Origin: Cryptomeria japonica
Taxonomy: Eukaryota > Streptophyta > Pinopsida > Cupressales > Cupressaceae
Direction: 5' to 3'
Length of the DNA: 64,000 nt
NCBI RefSeq assembly: GCF_030272615.1
Contig: NC_081409.1
Location: 616,887,755 to 616,951,754 of the forward strand
The translations under genes were made by a program, and so were the position numbers. The notes beneath the pieces are model-generated. The model saw nothing but the letters and a program-made list of their open reading frames with translations, was not told where the DNA came from and made no database searches. This document shows, one piece after another, positions 22,895-33,695 of the stretch. Every line of letters begins with the position of its first letter. Positions within the stretch are counted from its first letter, which is position 1.

Positions 22895-25268
22895 TGTTGG
22901 CATTGTGTTGTCATTGATGTCAACCGGTATGGGATGACTACTGATAGAAGAGATGTATGTGCAACACTTTCAAGGAAGAGTACAGGTTGAGATATCTTGG
23001 ATATCACCTTGTGTTGTAGAACATCGGTAAAGGAAAAGATGTCATCTAGCAAGTGATGTGTTGACATGGGAAAGTCAGATCAACCAAATGAGTGGTTGTC
23101 AATCTGCAAAGGTCATGATCAGTGTACAAATAGGATGTGCAAGGTGTTTGTGTGGATGTTTGTGATGAAAAGGCAAAATGTTACCTAAATCACATCAACA
23201 TTGGATGAGAAGTATGAGAAGATCACATGTATGCTGTGAGGTTGCAAAAAAGCAGGACTCCCACTGGATGAAGATGCAGTCATCATGAGAAGAAATGACT
23301 GATAGTGAATGTGCTCACATCAGATCACATGTGCTCATTTGAAGAGATGTAGCACAAACATGGAAGTCACATGAAGTGCATTGCAGGATGCAGAAGACAA
23401 GGTGTCACTCCACTGGTTAGTGGAGCTTATCTCCTATTATGCATTGTGTGCATCATAGTTCAATGAGATAAGGAGGAAGAGGTAAAGACAAGTGTTAGAA
23501 GGCTCACACCAGATTCACTGGTGAAACAAAAGGAATGCCTCAAGTACACGAGAACAGGGTTGTGCTCTGGACCGACTAAGAAGGCCTGATGAGATGCTGG
23601 TATAGATGAAGAATGATGAGTTTGTCATCCTTGACAAACCAACTGAGATATGATCAGAGCCGATAAACGAAAAGGCATAGTTGAGCAGATGCAAATAGAG
23701 GAAAAATGGCCTAACTGAAGATAGAGTCTGATCAAGGCTAATGACATAGTGTCATCAAAAGAGCTTACCGGTATGTATGTTTATCGGTGATATGGACAAG
23801 GTGCAGATGCAGAAGACTCCCCCCTTTGTGGGAATGAGAACGCTTTGGATAAGACATGTCTGAAGACCAATTTAGGTGTTCCACCGATAGTTCAGCAAGT
23901 GTAAACATGATGAGTGAACCGATAGAATGTGAGATACCAGTAGGGTTAGTAAACCAGTAGAAAGGAGGAACCAGTAGAATGTTTGGTTGGTGATCCTATG
24001 TGAACCGACATGAAGAGTCAAAGTGGTAGAGATGGTCGACTTGGATGCCACATGGAGTTGAGGTGGCGAACCTGCATTTAGATGAAGAAGGAATGTACAC
24101 CGATGGGGTTGTTGAAGAGTTGGTCGACATTAATGGAAGATCCCACAAATAACAGGATGCGTTGCAGAGGTTTGTGGCTCGAGGTTTGGAGGACAACTAT
24201 GAGCCAACTAAGAGTGATTGAGGAGATTGAGACAGATGAATGAAATAGGAGAACCAAATCTTGGTGTTTGACCAGGAGACCAACCGATAGGGTAAAAAGA
24301 AGATCTCCAGAGATGGAAGGCATAATCTAGAAGGCACGTTAATGGTGGAGTTGTGCAGATGGATGTCAGGGAGATCAGATCGAGCTAGATCTGATTGGAT
24401 CTAGTTTGCCTCGAGGATGGTGAGGAAACCGTAACCACCTGGATTTTGAATTGGGCTTGGGTGGGAAAACCTAGCGATAAGTATGAAGGCCAAAGAGATT
24501 GTTTGCTGCTGATGAAGAGAAGAAATATATTGTGTTATTGCGAAGTGACTATGAGTTACATTTGCATGTGAGAGAAAATCAGCCAAGTGCTCAGAGAGTA
24601 TCTGAGACAAGAGGGAGAGTGAAGAGTAGAACCAGTAGTGGTTATACCGGAAGAGAAAAAGTGAAGAGTGCTGAAGAGAAGGCAGACAGTGGACCGGTAA
24701 AGTGCAAAGCAATGAGGAGGAGATCTTGCAGAGAAGAAGAGTAGAAGAGGTGTACCAGTAGGGTTTATTGGTAGGGAAGTAGTAGGTGAAGAGCAGCAGG
24801 AGAAGTGAGTCGGTGTAGCAGAGAAGGTATCTCACCGGTAGAGAAAGGTATATGAAATGGTTGCAAGATCCACTTGTAACAAGAGAACTACTTTTGTAAT
24901 CAAAGTTATCATTGTGATCACTGAGTTGTAGCTTGGTGTAGGGGTTGGTGCCCTAAATTGGGGGTTGGTGCTCCTTGGGTTGGTGCCCTAAACATTGTAA
25001 TAGTTTTCATTGTGAGGCTGGATTGGAGCAGTAGACTCCAACAACATTAATCAGTGAGGTTTTTCCCATCTTGGGTTTTCCTTGTATATGCTGGTGTTAT
25101 GTGATGTCCCCTTGTGTGATTGCATTTGTGTTGGTCTCCCCACTAACTGGTAAGTCTGCAATGAGTTAGATCCATTAACCAACATGCTCACATAGGATAG
25201 GTAAAGGGAAAAGTTTTAGAACCACTGATTCATCCCCTCCCCCTCTCAGTGGTGCATTGTGTCTAACA
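22895..25268 (+). repeat. 5' LTR of element C
   Basis: TGTTGGCATTGTG to GTGTCTAACA, 2,374 bp. Near its 3' end it has the CCCCTCCCCCTCTCAGTGG tract and GGGTTTTCC motif shared with B, D and copia-2. Short frames in it look accidental. Confidence 0.92.
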
Positions 25269-25269
25269 A

Positions 25270-25283
25270 TTGGTATCAGAGCA
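25270..25283 (+). promoter_or_regulatory. Primer binding site of element C
   Basis: TTGGTATCAGAGCA one base after the LTR; the initiator tRNA-Met type. Confidence 0.9.
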
Positions 25284-25332
25284 TAGGTTCCTAGTTAGAA
25301 GAGTGTTCTCCAACTTGGGTAGATTCTGACCT

Positions 25333-27219
25333 ATGGACACAATGGTTTGTCTAATGTCAATCTCTGCTCTTGTATTTGATGGTTCAAACTTTTTGATTTG
25401 GAGTTGCAGAATAGAAGTCTTCCTATCCTCTTTAAGGTTTGATGTATGGATGTCAGTAGTTGATGGTCTCCCTAGAAAGGCCAATATTCCTACCGGATCT
25501 ATAGAAGAAAGAAGAAACTAGTACAATGAAGAATCCATGAAGGCTATACTTAGTGGACTCACCAGTGATGTCTCCTCATAGGTGGATAGATGCACAACAA
25601 CAAAGAGCATATGGGAAAGATTGAAGAGGCTCTATGGAAATGAGCCCACTACTGCAGAACCAACATGTGAAGGGAGTGTGAAAAATACATCTCATGTTTG
25701 TGAGGATGATGAAGATAGATCTGCTAGCTGCAATAGAAGTAATGAAGAAGGAACCCACCTCTTCATGGCTCAAGAATATGAAGGGGAAGAGCACACATCT
25801 GAAAGTGCCAGGGTAAATAGATCCCATCGATAAGATGTGTTTGGCAGTGATGATGAGGAAGAAGGAGACAAGGTAGATAGATCTATCCATCAAGATCTAT
25901 TTGATAGTAAAGGGGAAGAAGAACACGCAAAAGTAGATATTGAGTGTGAACTGGTAAGTGCTATAGAAGAGCTTCAAAATGTCAGAAATTATTTTAAGAT
26001 CTACAAAAGACCAGTTCATGAAGACCGCAGTCAGTTGAGAATTCGCCTTGATGTGTCAAACCAAAAGGTTGGCTTATTTACCTCTCAACTAGAAGAGACA
26101 AAAATGTTGACTGATGATTTGAAATCAGTCTTGGACTCCAAGGAAAGTGAAAGGGAGAACCTAAGAAATGAATACAAGCTAGTCAAGAATTCTGCTATAG
26201 TAGAGCAGAATCGACTGGCAAAATGCCTTGAAGAATCTAAGAAATGCATCTCAGAATTGAAGTCTCAGGCAGAGAACACCAAGGAGTGCTGGTGTAAAGA
26301 TCTAGCATCTAGGATAGAAGTAAAGAATGAAGAATATCTGCAGCTAGTTGGAGAAATGGAGATTCTCCGAATTGACCTTGAGGAGTGTAAGGATGAGCTC
26401 AAGGCAAGAACCCGGTTTGATGGCAGCAGTGATGCCTTGGACAAGATGTTGAAGAAGCAGAAGCATGCCAAGGATACTGAAGGGTTAGGAAGTGGTGCCA
26501 GTGAATGCTCCACCAGCAAGAATGTCCCTCACAATCACATTCAGTTTGTCTCCTCAAGTGGAGAGAACAAGGGACAAACCTTCATAGTGAGAAATTCTCC
26601 CTGGAAGAAGGTTGATCTAAACACTACTAGAGAGGACTTGCAGACAGAAAAGAAGACCGGTGCTGCAAGAAGAAGGAACAATGTAGATCCCAAAGGTAAA
26701 GGGGAAATGGGAGAAGACAACTTCACCGAAAGTAGGAAGATAAGGAAGTAGCAAAGAAGACCTCCTACCGACAGAGGACAAAGAAATGCTATCACCCACA
26801 GGGGAAAGCAAATGTGGGAGAAGAAGAGACCAAATGGAAGAGCTGCATAGAATGGACAACCAAGGATCCATTCTCAAAGAAGAAGAAATGGAGATGCAAA
26901 ACTAGTAAGATCTCCTCACACATGGAAAAACAAATTTGTAAGTCATATGCCATCATTTATCGGTTACTGTTTTGCATGTAATACCTATGGCCATAGGGCA
27001 GAAGAATGCAAAAAGATATCTAGAAGGAATAATCTAGGATCTCATAGACAACATGCACATGAGAAAAATGTATCCAGGAATAAATACATGCATGTCCCCT
27101 ATTCTGGTTATGCAAATGTTATTTGTCATAACTGCAATGGTTTTGGACTTAGAGAGTTTGAACGCAGGAAGAGGAACCTACAGTCACATGGAGGCCGACA
27201 AAATGGCTATGCTCTATAG
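25333..27219 (+). pseudogene. Element C Gag-like protein
   Basis: One frame with about five stops (25519, about 25578, 25831, 26749 and one near 26848). The N-terminus has the copia Gag pattern ALVFDGSNFLIWSCRIEVFL and SIWERLKRLYGN. Then comes an acidic stretch, a long coiled coil (25960-26450, with repeated E/K/L/N heptad-like text), a basic region, and the zinc knuckle CFACNTYGHRAEEC near 26965. A second knuckle, CHNCNGFGLREFE, lacks its His and last Cys. It lies downstream of the primer site, so it is the presumed particle protein. Unlike B ORF1, it keeps the N-terminal Gag domain. Confidence 0.75.
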
Positions 27220-28670
27220 AAAAGTGAAAACAGATCATATGGAAGGCAGAGACCTGCATGGAACGAAAGGATAATTCTCCATGTAGGACAAAGAGGTCCA
27301 CTGGTTTCGGTTGCCAGTCACAACAACATGACCATGAAGAGATGGTCAAACCGGTATGACAAGAGATTCCCCAAACATGAAGTTGGGATGGATTTTGTAT
27401 GCTACTATATCACTACTTCTGGTTGTAATGAAGAATCAGGAAATGGAAGGATCTATCTACAGAAAAAGGAAAGACCTGCTCCCAAGTCTGAAAATGGGAA
27501 GAAGGATGAGACCAAGCAGGTATGGAGGAAGAAGACCATGGACCGGCACTGTGCACTTAGCGCACAAGAGATATCTCCTAAGGCCTAAAAGGAGATGCCG
27601 AATGTTAGGGGGAGTAGCACATTGAATTTATCTTTCACCCCCTCAGTGAAGAAGGAAACATGAAAGAACATGATGTTGCCAGTATGAAGGATGGAAATGA
27701 AATGATGTGTATAGAGGCTGCCTCAACTATACATCTACAGATCAATGTTGGATCACTACTGCATGTGTCAAGAAGTGTGGTTAACAATTGGTATAAGATG
27801 TTAACTGGTATGTGCAAGATGTTACCGACATGTATGCTAACAGGTACTTGCAGGTTATGTAAGATAATGAAGTTGGAAGCTCATTGCATCAACCTCGGTA
27901 GCATGGAATGTGGAGTTCATGTCTCAGGTGGTATTGGAAAAGACCTGAATGACATTTGTTGGCCCCATGGTTGTTCATGCAGACATGCATACTTTTGGGC
28001 TAATTGGTTTGACTCTTGGCATGATGATACCATTGTCTAGCATTGTGTAGATCTAGGATCATGTCATGGGCCGTGGTGGATATAATGGAATTAAAAAATC
28101 ATCAGATGATAACATATGCATAGCTAAACTGGTATATGGAGAAGATCAGAATCCCAGTAGTGTATCTGATCGAAGATAAGAGCCTGATGTGTATGACTTA
28201 GGGGGAATTCAAGTGCTCATGATGCAAAGCTGGCTTGCTTGAACTGGTAAGGATACTGACTACCAAATTGCAAGAGACAGAATTTGTAGAGGTGTTGTAG
28301 GTTGACCGGTAGATGAGTAGTAATCACTGACACATCAACAATTGGTATCAGAATTGCATGCTCAATTGGTTTCAGCTAATGGTTAAGATCCCCATCTCAA
28401 GTGCTGTGACTTGAGAAGATGTAACAATTGGTAACAAGTGGTATCAATGGAAGTGTTACATCCAATCAAGACAAAGGAGGAGAAACAATTCTGTCAGTGA
28501 CCAGTAAACACAGGGAGGAATGATATCCTAACAATGCCCTTTGCCATTGTTGTCAAAGGGCAAGAAGGATTCTGTAGTATACTGCATACATGTGTGTGAA
28601 TCCATGGATCACAATAAGGGGGAGAAAGACCATGTAGTATGCCGGATAATACATGTGTTGACATCAATGC
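27220..28670 (+). other. Internal non-coding remainder of element C
   Basis: About 1.45 kb with only short frames and no pol motif on either strand. It includes GTTAGGGGGAGTAGC (27603) and GGGGGAATTC (28201), purine tracts like those found before 3' LTRs in this family. This suggests that pol was lost by deletion down to its 3' untranslated sequence (inference). Confidence 0.5.
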
Positions 28671-28683
28671 CAAAGGGGGAGAT
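28671..28683 (+). promoter_or_regulatory. Polypurine tract of element C
   Basis: CAAAGGGGGAGAT directly before the 3' LTR. It is preceded by TGACATCAATGC, also found before the polypurine tract of D. Confidence 0.85.
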
Positions 28684-29479
28684 TGTTGGCATTGTGTTGT
28701 CATCGATGTCAACCGATATGGGATGAATACCAATAGAAGAGATGTATGTGCAACACTATCAAGGAAGAGTAAAGGTTGAGATATCTTGGATATCACCTTG
28801 TGTTGTAGAACACCGGTGTCACAACCCTCCTTTATCACCTTTTTGATTTAAATACAAACTCTGTTATAATTCCTTGGATAAATTATTGAATGAATATTGT
28901 AAGGGAATAAAAATAATAAACCACACACACATGGAAAACACATATATATTTTTAATTTGTTATTTAATTTCCCTCACCCAAATTAAGGCACATGTTGTAG
29001 GAGGAATAAGAAGCTTCTAGAGGCTTCTCCACCACCCTTGCATGTAACTCCTCCCACTAAGCCTAATCAATTTGCATGGAGGCCAAATTGGGAGAGAATC
29101 TCTTTTTTTCAATTAAAAAATTAGGTAGTGGGAATTTGAAATTTCTTTTATAAAATAGGTACAAGTTTCAAAATGAGTGTTGGCTATTCCATAAGAAATT
29201 CTGCAAGTTAAATTCTCCTTTGTAGTCAATTTTTCATTTGCAGCCAAGATTTTGTTGGGAGGACTTCTCTTCAATTTGGAGGATCAAGGAAGACTCTACA
29301 CCATTTTCAAGCACCCAGGTTCCTTCAAACTTAGTTTCGTGCATCTTATTCTTGTTGTAGATTAGATTTGATTAAATCATTTTTATGAGAATGAAATTCA
29401 TTTGTGTTTTGATAAGAAATTAGTTTTCAGATTTTGATATGAAGTAGATTAAAATGTTTGATAAAAAAAAAAAGAGGTA

Positions 29480-29885
29480 GACTAAATTGTTTGATTCAGA
29501 TTCTTGATAAAAAAAATTTAGTTTCAGATTTTGGAGTAGATTAAAATGTTTGATAAAAAGTAGAATAAATTGTTGATTCATTGTTTCAGATTTTTGATAA
29601 AAATTAGTTTCAGATTTTGGAATAGATTAAAATGCTTGATAAAAAGTAGAATAAATTGTTGATTCATTGTTTCAGATTTTTGATAAAAATTAGTTTCAGA
29701 TTTTGGAATAGATTAAAATGCTTGATAAAAAGTAGAATAAATTGTTGATTCATTGTTTCAGATTTTTGATAAAAAATTAGTTTCAGATTTTGGAATAGAT
29801 TAAAATGCTTGATAAAAAGTAGAATAAATTGTTGATTCATTGTTTCAGATTTTTGATAAAAATTAGTTTCAGATTCTTGATAAAA
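29480..29885. repeat. 86-bp tandem repeat
   Basis: The phrase GTAGAATAAATTGTTGATTC begins at 29560, 29646, 29732 and 29819, giving a period of 86-87 bp over at least four units; degenerate copies extend both ways. Confidence 0.92.
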
Positions 29886-30525
29886 AAAAAAAAAGTAGAT
29901 GAAATTGTTTGATAAGAATTAGATTCACTGTTTTAAAAAAAAATAAATTAGATCCAGATTAAATTGTTTTTCTCCTCTTATTAAATTTTAGATTGATTCT
30001 TGCTAAGTAGAACCATCTTTTCATCTCTCTGATTATTGTTATCTAAATCTCATCCTCTAAAGAGATTCCGTTGTGATTATCTCCTCTGTATCTGGTTATA
30101 TAAGTTCTCTATAGAAAAGAAAAGAAATTATTTGGAAGTAAGGATAAATTTCACTACTTAATGATCATTCTTTTTATCCCTGTGAATATTTTCTCTATGA
30201 CCATTCTAAACTCCCTCCCTGTGATTATTCTTCTGAAACTCTCTGTGGATTGAACAAAGAGCTCACTGTAAATATCAGTTGAACAAATCCTCCTGAACTC
30301 TGGAATAAATCCTGGAAATAAACAAATTTCCTGAGAAGTCTGGGAAATACTCCCTCCCTGTGATGGCTGGATAAATCTCTTTCCCTCTCTCTCTGTGAAT
30401 GATAAAAAGAAAAAAGCCTGTTCTCTGTAAAGAGACAAAACCAAGAAAAAACTCAATTATTTGCTCATTTTCCTTGTTCTTACCTTCTTAAATAAAAATA
30501 TCTTTTGTCAAAGAAATTTGAAACC

Positions 30526-30527
<2 letters not shown>

Positions 30528-30568
<41 letters not shown>
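30528..30568. repeat. (TA)n microsatellite
   Basis: Near-pure TA repeats inside the solo LTR. Confidence 0.95.
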
Positions 30569-30570
<2 letters not shown>

Positions 30571-33052
30571 TATATAATCCCAATGTTAATATACTCAATC
30601 TTTGTTGAATCAATTTTGGTGGGTTATTTCGTGAAATAGGAAATGAAGATGGGTTATTACAACTGGTAAGGAAAAGATGTCAACTGGTAAGTGATGTGTT
30701 GACATGGGAAAGTTAGATCAACCAAGTGAGTGGTTGTCAATTTGCAAAGGTCATGATCAGTGTACAAATAGGATGGGCAAGGTGTTTGTGCGGCTATTTG
30801 TGATGAAGAGGTAGAATGTTACCTAAATCACATCAAAACTGGATGAGAAGTATGAGAAGATCACATGTATGCTATGAGGTTGCAAAAAAGTAGGACTCCC
30901 ACCGGATGAAGATGCATTCATCATGAGAAGAAATGACTGATAGTGAATGTGCTCACATCAGATCACATGTGCCTGTTTGAAGAGATGCAACACAAACAGG
31001 GAAGTCACATGAAGTGCATTGCAGGATGCATAAGATAAGGTGTCACTCTACCGGTTAGTGGAGCTTATCTCCTATTATGCATTATGTGCATCATAGTTTA
31101 GTGAGATAAGGAGGAAGAGGCAAAGGCAAGTGCTAGAAGGCTCACACTAGATTCACTGGTGAAACAAAAGGAATTCCTCAAGTACATGAGAATAGGGTTG
31201 TGCACTGGACTAACTGAGAAGGAATGATGAGATGCCAGTACAGATGAAGAATGATGAGTTTGTCATCCTTGACAAGCCAACTGAGATATGATCAGAGTTG
31301 ATCAAGGAAAAGGCATAGCTGAGCAGATGCAGATAGAGGAAGAATGGCCTAACTGAAGATAGAGCCTGATCAAGGCTGATGACATAGTTTCATCAAGAGA
31401 GATTACCGATATGTATGTTTACCGGTGATATGGACAAGGTGCAGATGTAGAAGACTCCCCACTTTGTGGGAATGAGCATGCTTTGGATAAGACATGTCTG
31501 AAGACCGGTTTAGGTGTTCCACTAACAGTTCAACAAGTGCAGACATGATGAGTGAACTGGTAGAATGTGAGATACCGATAGGGTTAGTAAACTAGCAGAA
31601 AGGAAGAACTACTAGAATTCTTGGTCGGTGATCCTATATGAACTAACATGAAGAGTCAACGTGGTAGAGCTGGTCGACTTGGATGCCACATGGAGTTGAG
31701 GTGGCAAAATTGCATTCAAATGAAGAAGGAATGTACACCAACAGGGTAGTTGCAGAGTTGGTCGACATTAATGGAAGATCCCATAAATCACGGGACGCAT
31801 TGCAGAGCTATTGCAGGGGTTTGTGGCTCGAGGTCTGGAGGACAACTACAAGCCAACTAAGAGTGATTGAGGAGATCAAGGAAGATGAATGAAATAGGAG
31901 AACCAAATCTTGGTGTTTGACAAAGAGACCAACCAATAGGGTAAAAAGAAGATCGTCAGAGATGGAAGGCGTGATCTAGAAGGCGCATTAATGGTGGAGT
32001 TGTGGAGATGGATGCCAGGGAGATCAGATCAAGCTAGATATGATTGGATCTAGTTTTCCTTGAGGATAGTGAGGAAACCCTAACCACCTGGATTTTGAAT
32101 TGGGCTTGGGCGGGAAAACCTGGCGATAAGTATGAAGGCCAAAGAGATTGTTTGCTGCTGCTGAAGAGAAGAAATATATTGTGTTATTGCGAAGTGACTA
32201 TAAGTTACATCTGCATGTGAGAGAAAACCAGCCAAGTTCTCAGAGAGTATCTGAGACAAGAGGGAGAGTGAAGAGCAGAACTGGCAGAGGTTATACCGGT
32301 AGAGCAAAAGTGAAGAGTGCTGAAGAGAAGGTAGACATCGGACCGGTAAAGTGTAGAGCAGTGAGGAGGAGATCCTGTAGAGAAGAAGAGTAGAAGAGGT
32401 GTACCGCTAGGGCTTATTGGTAGGGAAGCAATAGGTGAAGAGCAACAAGAGAAGTAAGTCGGTGTAGCAGAGAAGGTATCTCACCGATAGAGAAATGTAT
32501 ATGAAATGGTTGCAAGATCCACTTGTAACAAGAGAACTACTTTTGTAATCAAAGTTATCATTGTGATCACTGATTTGTAGCTCGGTGCAGGGGTTGGTGC
32601 TCCTTGGGTTGGTGCCCTAAACATTGTAATAGTTTTCATTGTGAGGCTGGATTGGAGCAGTAGACTCTAGCAACATTGCTCACCGAGGTTTTTCCCATCT
32701 TGGGTTTTCCTCGTATATGCTAGTGTTATGTGATGTCCTCTTGTGTGATTGCATTTGTGTCGGTCTCCCCACTAACTGGTAAGTCTGCAGTGAGTTAGAT
32801 CCATTAACCGACATGCTCACATAGGATAGGTAAAGGGAAAAGTTTTAGAACCACTGATTCACCCCCTCCCCCTCTCAGTGGTGTAATGTGTCTAACATGT
32901 ATATTTATATATATAAATAATACCAAATGATTATGTATATGTATAAAGAAAATTCATGAAGTAAGTAATTCAATTTCATGATAATTAGATATATATATTA
33001 TAATTATATACATATATACATGTATATGACCGAATCAATATTCGAACTCATA

Positions 33053-33056
33053 CACA

Positions 33057-33122
<66 letters not shown>

Positions 33123-33123
33123 C
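33053..33123. repeat. (CA)n(TA)n compound microsatellite
   Basis: About 22 CA units followed by about 9 TA units, in the right half of the probable 3-kb solo LTR. Confidence 0.97.
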
Positions 33124-33695
33124 TATTATCAAAATAGAAAAGTGAACACATAAGTACAATATTTCCTCCAATTATACATATCTGCATACAAGAACATGTA
33201 ATCATAGGGTCAATATTAATTTTCAAATCATTAACAAATTACATTCTCATAGAACAATAAAACATAATATTTTGCCCTCACTCATGCAATTTCAATCATA
33301 ACTCAAATCAAGCAATGAATGCACACATATATATGTATATACTATAGTGGTGTGTGAGATTCCATCTATTCTAGCAAAGTCCATGAGCTAAAGCAACTCT
33401 ACCTGAACCATGTTCTCACCTTCATCCACGTTCACCTGTTCCTGCATTCACTTGCACTCAATTGCTCATTAGCAATGTCGATCCCCTATTTCATAATAAA
33501 ATTAATACTGATCATTCAATTGCATTTACATAAATAAAGTAATGTAAATCATTACATTGCATTTGAATTCCTATTTCATTATCATCTTATTTCACTAAAA
33601 ATTCTATTTCGATTTCATTTCAATTTCATAAATGAAAAATAAGCATTATTTTCCTAATATAATAATTATATATAAATATGGTTCGTGACATTAGA

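Larger units (their letters stand above)
28817..30661 (+). mobile_element. Solo LTR (gypsy-type) inside the 3' LTR of C
   Basis: Begins TGTCACAACCC and ends GGGTTATTACA, 1,845 bp, flanked by ACCGG (28812-28816) and ACTGG (30662-30666), a 5-bp duplication with one C/T change at a CpG. Removing it restores the LTR of C. No coding frame. It holds an 86-bp tandem repeat and a TA microsatellite. The TGTCACAACCC start is the common form for gypsy LTRs. Confidence 0.8.
22895..32897 (+). mobile_element. LTR retrotransposon C without pol (LARD-like)
   Basis: Complete by structure. LTRs of 2,374 bp (22895-25268) and about 2,364 bp after removal of an inserted solo LTR (28684-32897), a primer site at 25270, a polypurine tract at 28671 and the perfect target duplication TGTAT (22890-22894 and 32898-32902). 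The internal region is only 3.4 kb and codes for a Gag-like protein; no protease, integrase, RT or RNase H motif was found on either strand. It must have moved with enzymes from a relative. The LTRs differ at roughly 5-6% of bases over the first 135, so it is older than copia-1. Confidence 0.9.
28684..32897 (+). repeat. 3' LTR of element C, split by a solo LTR
   Basis: Same start and end as the 5' LTR. The match is broken at 28816/30662 by the 1,845-bp insertion (28817-30661) and resumes exactly. Confidence 0.92.
20644..33690 (-). mobile_element. Probable 3-kb solo LTR, split by element C
   Basis: Plus-strand limits are TGTAAAGAAG at 20644 and GGTTCGTGACA at 33690; on the minus strand it begins TGTCACGAACC, a typical gypsy LTR start. 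It is flanked by the perfect 5-bp duplication TTAGA (20639-20643 and 33691-33695). After subtracting element C and its duplication the length is about 3,040 bp. No coding frame is recognisable in 20644-22894 or 32898-33690. A single 5-bp duplication could arise by chance, so the left limit is the weaker part. Confidence 0.55.

Noticed and set aside
24499-24744. Frame MFAADEEKKYIVLLRSD, also at 32148
   Set aside because: It is present in both LTRs of element C, and other text around it shows no coding pattern. It is conserved only because the LTRs are copies.
33035-33226. Open frame with alternating Val-Cys
   Set aside because: Translation of the (CA)n(TA)n microsatellite.
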